This document shows, in pieces, positions 1-8,278 of a DNA stretch of 64,000 nt. Both the position numbers and the translations under genes were made by a program. This DNA is from Arthrobacter globiformis (GTDB lineage Bacteria; Actinomycetota; Actinomycetes; Actinomycetales; Micrococcaceae). The notes below the pieces were generated by a model. That model was not told where the DNA came from. It saw only the letters and a list, made by a program, of their open reading frames with translations, and made no database searches. The stretch is taken from NCBI RefSeq assembly GCF_030815865.1, contig NZ_JAUSXI010000001.1:2914001-2978000 (forward strand), given 5' to 3'. Numbering within the stretch: position 1 is the first letter of the stretch; the number at the start of each line of letters is the position of its first letter.

Positions 1-1442
1 GGATTGTCCCCGCGCAGTGCCTCCGGCAGGAGGTGCTGGGGGAAGCCCTGGTACGCGACCGGCCGCAGGAAGCGCTCGATCGCGGCGGTTCCAACGGAGG
101 TGCTTCCGGCCGCTGTGGTTGCCGGGTACGGTCCGCCATGCTGCTGCGCGTGGGTCACCGAGACACCTGTCGGCCACTGGTTCCAGACCACCCGTCCCGC
201 CTTGCGGGCCAGGACCTCCACAAGTTCGGCCACCTGGCAGGAATCAGTTCCATGAACGGTCGCGGTCAGTTGACCCTCGAAGGTCTCGGCGAGCTCGGCG
301 AGTTGGGACTCGTCGTCGTAGGTAACCACTACGGCGGCGGGTCCGAAGCATTCGGTCTGGAGGGCGTGCGGCTCCGAGAGCATGTCCGCCGCCGTCGTGA
401 GGAGCAGCGTCGGAGCCGGCGGATCGGCCAGCGGGCCTGCGCCCTGCGCCAGCACCGTGAGGCGCGGATTTGACTGCAGGTTCGTCAGGACATCGGCGTA
501 GCCGGACTGGATCCGTTCATTGAGCAGGGGCGCGGCCGGCGGCAGGGCGGCCTCTCGCAGGGCCTCCACCATGCCGGATGCAGCCGGAACGAAGAGCGTC
601 CCGGGCTTGGTGCAGAATTGTCCGGCCCCCATGGTGAAGGAGCTCACGAACCCCTGGGCGATCTCCGCACCACGCTCGCTGGCTGCACCCTCGGTGACGA
701 AGGCAGGGTTGTTGCTGCCCAGTTCCCCGAAGAAGGGGATGGGGTCCGGCCGGGAATTCGCTATGTCGAACAGTGCGCGGCCGCCCGGGATGGACCCGGT
801 GAAAGCGCCGGCCTTGACCCGCGGGTCGCGCAGTGCTGCGGCTCCCGCGGAGGTCCCGGCGATGAGTGCGAACGTGCCGTCGGGAGCCCCGGCCTGGTGG
901 AGCGCGGAGGTCACCACCTCGGCCGTGAGCCGGGACAACCCGGGGTGGCCGGAGTGGGCCTTGAGCAGTACCGGGCTGCCTGCGGCCAGCGCCGAGGCGG
1001 TGTCGCCGCCGGCAACGGAGAACGCGAAGGGAAAGTTGCTGGCCGCGAACACCACCACGGGTCCCACCGGCACGCGAACTCGCCGCAGGTCCGGTCGCGG
1101 CGCGCCCATGGACCAGTCGGCGTCGGCATGGTCGATGCGAGCGGCAAGGTAGCCGCCGTCGCGCAATTCCTCCCCGAAGAGCCGGAGCTGGAAGGTGGTG
1201 CGCTTGAGCTCTCCCCGCAGCCGCGCCTCGGGCAGGTGGGTCTCCCGTTCGGCTACGGGAATGAGCTGGCCGGCGGCAGCATCCAAGGCGTCGGCAACGG
1301 CGTCGAGCAGTACGGCGCGCTCGGCGGGACGGAATGCGGCGAGCGGCGCCGCCGCCGTTTGAGCTGCTGCCAGCAGGTTTTCCAGCTCGGCGTCGGTGGT
1401 GGGCTGGAGTACGACGGCGGAGGCCGGGGCGATCGTGGTCAT
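1..1442 (-). CDS. Aldehyde dehydrogenase, alpha-ketoglutarate semialdehyde dehydrogenase-like (3' end off the window)
   Basis: Reading from ATG at 1442 the frame stays open to the left edge (about 480 codons), beginning MTTIAPASAVVLQPTTDAE. Aldehyde dehydrogenase landmarks are present: VVVFAASNFPFAFSVAGGDT (cofactor-binding region), TGSIPGGRALF, the general base in FFGELGSNNP and the nucleophile in GAGQFCTKPG. The sequence style matches the NADP-dependent 2,5-dioxopentanoate (alpha-ketoglutarate semialdehyde) dehydrogenases. In hydroxyproline catabolism that enzyme makes 2-oxoglutarate after the deaminase step. It lies 39 bp behind the D-hydroxyproline dehydrogenase alpha gene and is the last visible gene of the operon. 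The family is seen in the sequence; the substrate is inferred from the operon. Confidence 0.88.
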   Translation of the reverse strand, partial: MTTIAPASAVVLQPTTDAELENLLAAAQTAAAPLAAFRPAERAVLLDAVADALDAAAGQLIPVAERETHLPEARLRGELKRTTFQLRLFGEELRDGGYLAARIDHADADWSMGAPRPDLRRVRVPVGPVVVFAASNFPFAFSVAGGDTASALAAGSPVLLKAHSGHPGLSRLTAEVVTSALHQAGAPDGTFALIAGTSAGAAALRDPRVKAGAFTGSIPGGRALFDIANSRPDPIPFFGELGSNNPAFVTEGAASERGAEIAQGFVSSFTMGAGQFCTKPGTLFVPAASGMVEALREAALPPAAPLLNERIQSGYADVLTNLQSNPRLTVLAQGAGPLADPPAPTLLLTTAADMLSEPHALQTECFGPAAVVVTYDDESQLAELAETFEGQLTATVHGTDSCQVAELVEVLARKAGRVVWNQWPTGVSVTHAQQHGGPYPATTAAGSTSVGTAAIERFLRPVAYQGFPQHLLPEALRGDN

Positions 1443-1481
1443 GGCAGTCTCCTTTCGGGAGGCAGGGTCAGGCGGGGAAGG

Positions 1482-2945
1482 TCAGTTGTCCGTGGTTTGG
1501 AGGGCGGCGAGTTCGCCGATCCCCACAGGTGCAGCCAGAGGCCGTTTTGCGGCGCCGGACAGGCTCTCAATGGTGGGAGCAGCGCCCGGGCCAGCGCCCA
1601 GGCAGGCGGCCGCGAAACCACAGACGCGGCCCTGGCACCAGCCCATTCCTGCACGAGTGAAGGATTTGAGGGTGCGGGCGTCGCGGGCTCCCAGGCTGTC
1701 CCGGGCCCCGGTGATCTCGCCGGCCGTGACCTCTTCGCAGCGGCACACGGTGGTCCCGGGAGCGAGCCAGTCCTGCCAGGCGGCGGGCACGGGGTGGGCG
1801 CGGTGCATAGCCTCGGCGAAGCGCCGGTGCCGCGCCGTGGTACGCAAGCCCTGCAACTTCGCGGCGGGTTCCGGAGCGGCTGCTGCGGATGCACCGGCAG
1901 TGTGGCCCTCAAGGACCGCCAGCGTAGCGCCTCCGACGCCGGTGACCTCCCCGGCAAGGAACAGGCCGGGGACGCTGGACTCTTGGCGCTCGGTGACGAC
2001 GCCGACCAGGGAGCCGTCCGCGTCCACGCGGGTTTCGACTCCGAGGGCCAAGGGCAACTCCATCTGGGGTGTGAAGCCCCAGCCGAAGCCGACGACATCC
2101 ACGTCCCGGTAAACGCGCTCCGTGCCGGGCCGGACCCGGCTGTCTGCGTCCACCTTGGCTGTGCGCGCGCCGGAGGTGCGGCCGGTTCCCAGCACTTCCG
2201 TGACGATGGTCCTGATGCGGTACGGGATCCGGTGCCGGGCGAACACGGCCGCGTACTCCACACCCTCAACGGCCTTGCCGGGCACACCCGCGGCTGGCTT
2301 GAGGTACGGCAGCCAGGCCTTGGGGGAGGACGATTCCAGCACCGCGAGGACCTCGCCGCCGGCTTCGGCAATGCCCGCCGCCACCGGCAAAAGGAACGGA
2401 CCCGTGCCGGCGATGACGAAGCGCTTCCCCGGCAGGGCACCGTTGCCCTTGATGAACGCCTGGATTCCGCCGGCGGCCATCACGCCGGGCAGGTCCCAGC
2501 CGGGAACCGGCAGCTGGCGGTCGTAGCCGCCGGGGCACAAAACGAGGCGTCGGGCGACGACGGTGCTGCCGCCGTCGGCCTTCCCGGATGTGAGGCCGGC
2601 GGTCACGGTGGGCGTGGTGCGGACAACGAATCCGGCGTCGGCCTTTTCCGCCATCCAGACCTGCTGGCCGGGCATGTACGTGATCCGGCCCGTGTGGCGG
2701 GCGGCGTCGAATCGGGCACGGAGGTCCCGGTAGGTCCGCCAGCCATGGTGGCCCATGCCCTCGGGGTTGGGCTCCACGGTTTCGGGGCGGTGCCGCCAGA
2801 ACTGGCCGCCGGGCTGGGGGCCGGCATCCACAACCACGACGCCGGCTCCGGCCTCGGCTGCCGAAACGGCCGCTGCCAGCCCTGCCGGCCCCGCACCCAC
2901 CACGGCAACGTCCGCTTCAACGATGCCCGGAACGGTGGCACTCAT
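1482..2945 (-). CDS. FAD/NAD(P)-binding alpha subunit of a D-hydroxyproline dehydrogenase-type (HcnB-like) enzyme
   Basis: This is an oxidoreductase of about 487 aa starting at ATG 2945 (MSATVPGIVEADVAVVG), which overlaps the upstream ferredoxin-like gene by ATGA. The N-terminus carries an FAD dinucleotide fold (VVGAGPAGLAAAVSAAEAG) followed by GGQFWRH, and a second nucleotide fold FVIAGTGPFLLPVAAG lies mid-protein. The C-terminus has a BFD-like [2Fe-2S] cysteine cluster (CRCEEVTAGEI and GWCQGRVCG). This matches the HcnB/OoxA-like alpha subunits of heterotrimeric hydroxyproline, opine and cyanide-forming dehydrogenases. With the small 2Fe-2S protein and the DadA-like subunit immediately upstream it forms a three-subunit membrane-linked dehydrogenase oxidising cis-4-hydroxy-D-proline. 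Substrate assignment rests on context. Confidence 0.85.
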   Translation of the reverse strand: MSATVPGIVEADVAVVGAGPAGLAAAVSAAEAGAGVVVVDAGPQPGGQFWRHRPETVEPNPEGMGHHGWRTYRDLRARFDAARHTGRITYMPGQQVWMAEKADAGFVVRTTPTVTAGLTSGKADGGSTVVARRLVLCPGGYDRQLPVPGWDLPGVMAAGGIQAFIKGNGALPGKRFVIAGTGPFLLPVAAGIAEAGGEVLAVLESSSPKAWLPYLKPAAGVPGKAVEGVEYAAVFARHRIPYRIRTIVTEVLGTGRTSGARTAKVDADSRVRPGTERVYRDVDVVGFGWGFTPQMELPLALGVETRVDADGSLVGVVTERQESSVPGLFLAGEVTGVGGATLAVLEGHTAGASAAAAPEPAAKLQGLRTTARHRRFAEAMHRAHPVPAAWQDWLAPGTTVCRCEEVTAGEITGARDSLGARDARTLKSFTRAGMGWCQGRVCGFAAACLGAGPGAAPTIESLSGAAKRPLAAPVGIGELAALQTTDN

Positions 2946-3274
2946 TCCCGGCCCCCTTCGGATCCGGCCAATGGATGCACATTGGGCTCGCAGGAACCCT
3001 TGATTTCCATGCCCTCGCGGACTTCCACCAGGCAAGCGCGCTGATTAGGTACGCCGTCCACCGCGACAAGACAGTCGAAGCAAACCCCGATGCCGCAGAA
3101 CAGCCCGCGGGGACGTGCATGCTTGCGCGTATCGCGCCAGGCGGTGATGCCGTTGGTGACCAGCGCCGAGCCAACGCTTTGGCCCGCAGATGTCCTGAGC
3201 GGACGGCCGTCAAAGGTGACGGTTACTTCGCCCGGCTCGCCGGGCAGGTTATCTCCTGATGTGTAGGCGTTCAT
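2942..3274 (-). CDS. (2Fe-2S)-binding small subunit (HcnA-like) of the D-hydroxyproline dehydrogenase
   Basis: A 110-aa protein with a ferredoxin-like fold: VTVTFDGRPLRTSAGQSV followed by a plant-type [2Fe-2S] cysteine motif, CGIGVCFDC, and a fourth Cys in RACLVEV. The length and motif match the small electron-transfer subunits found beside HcnB- and HcnC-type proteins. Both ends overlap neighbours by 4 bp (ATGA at 3271-3274 and 2942-2945), so translation is coupled with the DadA-like and alpha subunits, and the three products most likely assemble together. Confidence 0.85.
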   Translation of the reverse strand: MNAYTSGDNLPGEPGEVTVTFDGRPLRTSAGQSVGSALVTNGITAWRDTRKHARPRGLFCGIGVCFDCLVAVDGVPNQRACLVEVREGMEIKGSCEPNVHPLAGSEGGRE

Positions 3275-4456
3275 GCTGTGGCCTCCTCTCGGTGTGTTGT
3301 GCTGTTAGGGGCTTGTTCGCCGTACCGGGCCGGGGCAAACGGGGCCAGGTCAAGATCCGGCGACTGGCCGGCCAGGGCCTGTGCCAGGAGCTTGCCCGTT
3401 CCTGCGGAAAGGCCAATGCCGGCACCCTCGTGGCCGGCCGCATGCCACAGGCCGGGGGCCCGGTCGTCATGTCCTATCACCGGGAGGTGATCCGGGGCAG
3501 TAGGGCCGGAAGCCGTGGTAGTGGCGGATGGCCTTGACGTGTTCCAGGAAGGGAAAGAGCGCCACGGAGTTACCCGCCAGAAGCCGGAGCGCTTCGGTAC
3601 TTACGGTGCGGTCGAAGCCGACGCGTTCGCGGGTAGAACCGATGAGGATGGTGCCGCTGGGGGTTCCTTCGACCACCGGGGAGGCCTGGAGTCCGGCGTC
3701 CGAACTGCCCACATTGTCGATGTATTCGGCCGCATAGACCTTGTGGTGAACCATGGGCGGCAGCGGCTCGGTGACCATTACGAAGCCGCGTCGGGGGAGG
3801 ACCGGTACGCTCACCCTGGCCAGGGCGGCGAGTTGGCCTGCCCACGTCCCGGTGCAGTTGACCACGGCGCCGGCGGAGAAGTCGCCGCGCGGTGTCCGGA
3901 CGCCTGTGACGCGGTCTCCGCTCCTGAGGAAGCCGCTGACGGGCGTATCCGCAAGGAAATGTGCGCCGGCGTCGGTCGCCAGCCGGACCAGATGCGCGGC
4001 GACCAGCATGGGCTGCACCTGGCAGTCCTCGGGGTAGAACGCTCCGCCCAGGGCGTCCGGCGTGATGTGCGGTTCGGCTTTCCGCAGCTCAGCCGGGTCC
4101 AGCCTGTCCACAAGAACGCCGTAGTTGGACTGGGAAGCCATCACCCGGTTGAGCGAGGCCAGGCTGCTTTCGCGGGAGGCCACGATGATGCCGCCCTTGG
4201 ACTCGAATTCCCAGAGCCGCTTGTGTTCGGCCAGGTCGCCATGCCACACGTCTAGGGAGTAGCGGGTCAGCTCAAGCTCGGGGCCGAGTTCTTTATCCGA
4301 GACGAGGATGTTTCCTTCGCAGGCCGATGACGTGCCGCTGGCGGGAAACCCCTTGTCCAGGACGGTCACGGTGAGGCCCTGTTGGGTTGCGAAATAGGCA
4401 GTGGCGGCCCCGATTACGCCTGCGCCGATGACAAGCACATCGCTCGCTGCGTTCAT
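3271..4456 (-). pseudogene. DadA/HcnC-like FAD-dependent D-amino acid dehydrogenase subunit, frameshifted near the C-terminus
   Basis: From ATG 4456 the protein starts MNAASDVLVIGAGVIGAATAYF, a classic DadA-family FAD-binding start, and reads normally for about 320 residues to HYHGFRPYCP. The frame then runs into an early stop near 3467. The expected C-terminus (LPVIGHDDRAPGLWHAAGHE and on to the stop at 3271) continues in another frame. One surplus base in the C/G run at about 3492-3497 explains this. The restored product is about 394 aa, family length. It overlaps GntR upstream and the ferredoxin-like gene downstream by ATGA. Likely the beta subunit of the D-hydroxyproline dehydrogenase. 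The single-base lesion could be a sequencing error, in which case the gene is intact. Confidence 0.8.
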
Positions 4457-5178
4457 GTCTGCTTCTCCTGGGCTGTCTCGGTCTCCCCGGTGGCCCAAAG
4501 GCCACGGGCGTGGCTGATGTGTTGGCGCATCAGTTCAGTCGCGGCGGCTCCGTCTCCGGCCTCGATGAGGTCCAGCAGGCCGTGGTGTTCCTGCGCGGAA
4601 TCAGCCAGGCGGTTGCTCTCGCTCAGGATTTTGAGGCCGTACAGGCGGGTTCGGGACCGAAGGCTGGTGGCCAATTCAACAAGCTGGCCGTTGCCGGCAT
4701 ACCGCAGAAGCTCCGCGTGGAAGACGCGGTCCGCGGAAAGGTAGGCAGTGAGGTCGCCCTGCCGCGCAGCATCCACAATGTCGTCGGCCATGGACCGCAG
4801 GACCTTGACTCCGGATGGTGGAACACTGCCGGCAACGTCACCAACAACGGGAGGCTCCAGAAGCAGACGGATCTCAGTGAGCTCGTCCAGTTCCCGGTCG
4901 CTCATGGTGGTGATGCGGAAACCTTTGTTCTTGACGGTCTCCACCAGGCCTTCACGCGTCAGGTCCATCATTGCCTCGCGCACCGGTGTGGCTGAGACGC
5001 CAAAGGCAGCGGCAAGGGCCGGTGCGGAATAGAGGGTGCCCTCCTCCAACGTGCCGGCGATGATCGCTGTTCGCAAGGACTCCGTCACTGACTCGCGCAG
5101 GCTGTGCTGGCGGCCGAGCGGGGCGATCGGGAGCTGGCTATTGGTTGGCACGGTGAGCACTCCTTGTACGGGATTCAT
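4453..5178 (-). CDS. GntR family transcriptional regulator with FCD ligand domain (hydroxyproline operon)
   Basis: A 241-aa protein with an N-terminal winged helix (RTAIIAGTLEEGTLYSAPAL, then FGVSATPVREAMMDLTREGL, residues about 35-85) and a C-terminal all-helical FCD domain typical of the FadR subfamily. The start at 5178 is fixed by a 4-bp ATGA overlap with the ornithine-cyclodeaminase-like gene, and its end overlaps the DadA-like gene the same way. A regulator inside the operon it probably controls suggests feedback. Candidate operators are the related dyads at 8199-8212 and 11357-11377 before the catabolic and ABC operons. The effector is likely a hydroxyproline-pathway intermediate (inference). 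Confidence 0.85.
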   Translation of the reverse strand: MNPVQGVLTVPTNSQLPIAPLGRQHSLRESVTESLRTAIIAGTLEEGTLYSAPALAAAFGVSATPVREAMMDLTREGLVETVKNKGFRITTMSDRELDELTEIRLLLEPPVVGDVAGSVPPSGVKVLRSMADDIVDAARQGDLTAYLSADRVFHAELLRYAGNGQLVELATSLRSRTRLYGLKILSESNRLADSAQEHHGLLDLIEAGDGAAATELMRQHISHARGLWATGETETAQEKQT

Positions 5179-6131
5179 GATCGAGTGCCTCCTTCATACA
5201 CCAGGCCGGCGATCACGAGGTCTTCCCATGCCATCCCCACCCCCGAGTACAGGCAGGGCTTTTCCGCCGAGCGCACGAATTCGCCTTTCACCAGATCGCG
5301 GAGGTTGGCGGGACGGATCGCTTCCCACTCCTCTGCAGACCGTGCAGGTATGAGGTCCCCGGCTTCGCGCAGCGCCGATGCCCGTCCTTCGACCACGACG
5401 TCGCTGTGCCGCACAAGGTTGGCGTCGACTTCCCGGGCATCCAGGCCGTGCTGGCCCACCGCTGCCACTACCGCACAGGGGGCAACCAGGCCGCCGTCGA
5501 ACAGCGGCGTACGGGAGGAGGTTGCGCAGATCACCACATCAGCCTCGGCGACCTCGGCAGGGGTGCCATGACGGACGTCCAGACCCTCGGCAGCCAACTG
5601 CCCGATCAGCGCCGTCACCCGCTCCGGGCGCCGGCCGACGACGGCGAGGCTCGCCTCCGGGAGCACGGCGTGCGTGGCGCGAAGGTGGTTGAGCGCCTGC
5701 ACTCCGGCGCCGAACACGAGTACCCGGGTCGGGCCGGGGTGACGGGGAGCGGCGGTGCGGGGCGTCGAGGCAAGGATGTGCTTGATGGCCAGCAGCGTAG
5801 TGGCCGGTGTCCGGATGGCCGTGAGTTCGTTACCGTCCATCGTGGCCAAGGGGGTTGAGGTGTCCGAATCGAAGAGAACATAGACCCCCTGGATCTTTTC
5901 CAGCCCCCGTGCCGGGTTGGCCGGGGCCACGGTGAGCGCCTTGATCCCGCTGTACTGCCGGTTCGTTGCAGGCATGAGCAGGAATTCGCCGTTTGGCGCG
6001 GGGCTGAATAACCTCGGGCTGTCGTCCTCTGGGTCAACCACTGTCAGGAGCGCCTGCTCCAGGGCCTGGATGGCCGATGTCCAAGGAGCAGCTGTGCGGA
6101 CAGCCGTCGAATCAAAGTAGGGAATGTTCAC
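5175..6131 (-). CDS. Ornithine cyclodeaminase/mu-crystallin family protein, probable delta1-pyrroline-2-carboxylate reductase
   Basis: The GTG start at 6131 (VNIPYFDSTAVR) overlaps the epimerase stop by GTGA. The longer open frame upstream of it is a shadow. The 318-aa protein shows TMDGNELTAIRTPATTLLA, which is characteristic of the family, and the Rossmann motif VLVFGAGVQALNHLRA. Members in hydroxyproline clusters act as NAD(P)H-dependent reductases of cyclic imines such as delta1-pyrroline-2-carboxylate rather than as cyclodeaminases. Imine reduction is therefore the favoured role, but a true cyclodeaminase cannot be excluded. Confidence 0.8.
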   Translation of the reverse strand: MNIPYFDSTAVRTAAPWTSAIQALEQALLTVVDPEDDSPRLFSPAPNGEFLLMPATNRQYSGIKALTVAPANPARGLEKIQGVYVLFDSDTSTPLATMDGNELTAIRTPATTLLAIKHILASTPRTAAPRHPGPTRVLVFGAGVQALNHLRATHAVLPEASLAVVGRRPERVTALIGQLAAEGLDVRHGTPAEVAEADVVICATSSRTPLFDGGLVAPCAVVAAVGQHGLDAREVDANLVRHSDVVVEGRASALREAGDLIPARSAEEWEAIRPANLRDLVKGEFVRSAEKPCLYSGVGMAWEDLVIAGLVYEGGTRS

Positions 6132-7129
6132 AGCAGGAACCCCGCAGGAAAGGGATCGGTGGGATCGAGGAAATACTGTGCGGTGCCGGTCAGCCAGGCC
6201 CGTCCTGTGACGGTGGGGATCACCGCTGGACGGCCGGCCACTTCCGTCTCCTCGACCAGGCGGCCGATGAAACGCGAACCTATGTAGGACTCGTTGACGA
6301 AGTCCGTGCCCAGGGCCAGCTCGCCTCGGCCGTGCAACTGGGCCATCCGCGCGCTCGTGCCTGTGCCGCAAGGGGAGCGGTCGAACCATCCCGGGTGAAT
6401 GGCCATCGCGTGGCGGGAATGCTGGGCTGTGGAGCCCGGCGCCTTGAGGTACACGTGATGGCAGCCGCGAATGTCGTCCCGCTCCGGGTGGACCGGTTCG
6501 TCCATGGCGTTGATCGCGTCCATGATCGCCAATCCGGCCTTGAGCAGGTCCTCCTTGCGCCCGCGCTCGAACGGCAAATCCAGGCTGTCCAGGTCCACGA
6601 TCGCGTAGAAGTTTCCGCCGAACGCCAGGTCGTAGGACACAGGACCGAACCCGGGCACTTCGACCTTGGCGTCGAGCCGGTCCACGAACGAGGGAACGTT
6701 GCGGATGGTCACGGACTCGGCGTGCCCGTCCTTAACTGCCACCTCGGCGATCACCAAGCCGGCAGGAGTGTCGAGCCGTACGGTAGTCACCGGCTCGACA
6801 ACCTCCACCATGCCGGTCTCCACGAGGACCGTTGCGACGCCGATGGTGCCGTGGCCGCACATCGGCAGCAGGCCGGAAACCTCGATGTACAGCACGCCGA
6901 AGTCCGCGTCCGGACGCGTGGATGGCTGGAGGATGGCCCCGCTCATCGACGCGTGGCCGCGCGGCTCGGTCATAAGGAGGGTACGGATCCAGTCGCTGTT
7001 CTCCATGAACCAGAGGCGGCGCTCAGCCATGGTGGCACCGGGGATCGTCCCGATGCCGCCGGTGATGACGCGCGTGGGCATGCCTTCAGTGTGCGAGTCC
7101 ACGGCGTGGAAAATGCGGCTGGTTCTCAT
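6128..7129 (-). CDS. Proline racemase family, Cys/Cys type: probable 4-hydroxyproline 2-epimerase
   Basis: The 333-aa protein begins MRTSRIFHAVDSHTEGMPTR. Both catalytic cysteines of the family are visible: Cys91 in MCGHGT and Cys254 in DRSPCGTG. The Cys/Cys pair excludes the Cys/Thr class of trans-3-hydroxyproline dehydratases and fits proline racemases and 4-hydroxyproline 2-epimerases. Neighbouring D-hydroxyproline dehydrogenase, deaminase and semialdehyde dehydrogenase genes select the epimerase, converting trans-4-hydroxy-L-proline to cis-4-hydroxy-D-proline. The ATG at 7129 lies downstream of a perfect 16-bp hairpin, and the stop overlaps the next gene by GTGA. Confidence 0.88.
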   Translation of the reverse strand: MRTSRIFHAVDSHTEGMPTRVITGGIGTIPGATMAERRLWFMENSDWIRTLLMTEPRGHASMSGAILQPSTRPDADFGVLYIEVSGLLPMCGHGTIGVATVLVETGMVEVVEPVTTVRLDTPAGLVIAEVAVKDGHAESVTIRNVPSFVDRLDAKVEVPGFGPVSYDLAFGGNFYAIVDLDSLDLPFERGRKEDLLKAGLAIMDAINAMDEPVHPERDDIRGCHHVYLKAPGSTAQHSRHAMAIHPGWFDRSPCGTGTSARMAQLHGRGELALGTDFVNESYIGSRFIGRLVEETEVAGRPAVIPTVTGRAWLTGTAQYFLDPTDPFPAGFLL

Positions 7130-7159
7130 GGAGTACTCCCTCTTTGTTCCATCTCTTGC

Positions 7160-7200
7160 TCCGTAACTGCCCCTTTGGAGACCCAAGGGGCAGTTACGGA
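7160..7200 (-). promoter_or_regulatory. Perfect 16-bp inverted repeat between the deaminase and epimerase genes
   Basis: The arms at 7160-7175 and 7185-7200 are exact reverse complements (TCCGTAACTGCCCCTT and its complement) with a 9-nt loop. The element lies in the only long intergenic gap (88 bp) of the otherwise overlapping operon. No U-tract follows on the minus strand, so a simple intrinsic terminator is unlikely. A processing or stability hairpin, or a partial terminator adjusting deaminase against downstream expression, is more plausible. Confidence 0.6.
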
Positions 7201-7217
7201 ACCGGTGACCTGGTTGG

Positions 7218-8123
7218 TTATTTGTAGCCCTTGGCCAGGGCTGCTTCGGTGTCACGGATGACGGCGTCGCGCACGGCCGGGGTGAGCGGACCGCGCGGCG
7301 GGCGGCAGGCGCCGCCGCGGAGGCCCACGACGTCCATGGACAGCTTGATGGCCTGGACGAACTCCGTCTTGCTGTCCCAGCGGAGCAGCGAGTGCAGGTC
7401 ACGGTAGATTTCGCGGGCCCGCTCGAGGTCTGCGACATCGCCGGAGGTGGAGAGCCGGTAGAGCTCGAGGGTGGCTTCCGGAATGGCGTTCGGGTAGCCC
7501 GCCACCCAGCCCACGGCACCTGCCAGGCCCATTTCGACGACGGTATCGTCGGTGCCGATCAGGAGGTCCACTTCGGGAGCGAGTTCCTTGATCTCGTAGG
7601 CGCGGCGGACATCGCCGGTGAACTCCTTGACGCCGACAATCAGGCCTTCGCCGTGCAGCCGGGCGATCAGCTGCGGGGTCAGGTCCACCTTGGTGTCGAT
7701 CGGGTTGTTGTACGCCACGATGGGCAGCCCGACGTCGGCAGCGAGGCCGTAGTGCTCCACCACCTCTTCATCTGTGGCCCGGTAGGAGTTCGGGGGGAGC
7801 AGCATCAGGGCGCCGGCGCCGGCTTCGGCGGCCTGTTCCGACCATTTGCGGGTCTGCAGGCCGCCGTATGCGCCCACGCCGGCCATGACGGTGAAGCCTT
7901 CAGGGGCGGCTTCGACAGCCGTGGTGATGACCCGGGCGCGTTCTTCTTCGCTCAGGGTCTGGTACTCACCCAGGGAACCGTTCGGGGCTACGCCGTGGCA
8001 GCCTGCGTTTGCCAGGAAGCGGACGTGCTCGGCATAGGCGTCGTAGTCCACGCTCAAGTCGTCATTGAACGGCAGGGAGGTAGCGACGAGCACTCCGTGC
8101 CACGGCTTACGGGTTTCGGTCAT
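7218..8123 (-). CDS. Dihydrodipicolinate synthase family protein, probable 1-pyrroline-4-hydroxy-2-carboxylate deaminase
   Basis: A 301-aa TIM-barrel class I lyase. Visible family residues are NGSLGEY (in place of GTTGE), the catalytic tyrosine in AYNNP (Tyr138) and the Schiff-base lysine in VGVKEFTG (Lys166). Within a hydroxyproline operon, the member of this family is the deaminase that converts delta1-pyrroline-4-hydroxy-2-carboxylate to 2-oxoglutarate semialdehyde, the substrate of the aldehyde dehydrogenase at the operon end. It is the promoter-proximal gene. The fold and lysine are seen; the substrate is inferred from neighbours. Confidence 0.85.
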   Translation of the reverse strand: MTETRKPWHGVLVATSLPFNDDLSVDYDAYAEHVRFLANAGCHGVAPNGSLGEYQTLSEEERARVITTAVEAAPEGFTVMAGVGAYGGLQTRKWSEQAAEAGAGALMLLPPNSYRATDEEVVEHYGLAADVGLPIVAYNNPIDTKVDLTPQLIARLHGEGLIVGVKEFTGDVRRAYEIKELAPEVDLLIGTDDTVVEMGLAGAVGWVAGYPNAIPEATLELYRLSTSGDVADLERAREIYRDLHSLLRWDSKTEFVQAIKLSMDVVGLRGGACRPPRGPLTPAVRDAVIRDTEAALAKGYK

Positions 8124-8166
8124 GATGGATGATCCTCTCGGTTGGCACGCTTGGCGCGTGTGCTGC

Positions 8167-8221
8167 GGCCGTGACGTACCTCACGGCCAAACTTACCATG
8201 TGACATTGCACAGGTTGGTAA
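8167..8221 (-). promoter_or_regulatory. Upstream region of the hydroxyproline operon with two dyads
   Basis: Two inverted repeats lie within about 100 bp upstream of the deaminase start. GGCCGTGA-N6-TCACGGCC spans 8167-8188. TTACCA...TGGTAA (8193-8221) encloses TGTG-ACATTG-CACA (8199-8212). The inner dyad shares its two halves, TGTGCAATG and TCACA on the minus strand, with a dyad before the ABC operon at 11357-11377. This suggests a common operator, probably for the GntR protein of this operon. No well-scoring -35/-10 pair was fixed. Confidence 0.5.
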
Positions 8222-8278
8222 AAAATTGGTGATGGATTCTGCTCAGATGAGGTTCCGATGGGATCGGGGGCACGGGGG

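Noticed and set aside
618..3044. A very long open frame on the plus strand opposite the hydroxyproline dehydrogenase genes
   Set aside because: It has a compositionally odd, Gly/Arg-rich translation with no domain. It is a shadow of the clearly recognisable minus-strand dehydrogenase genes in high-GC DNA.
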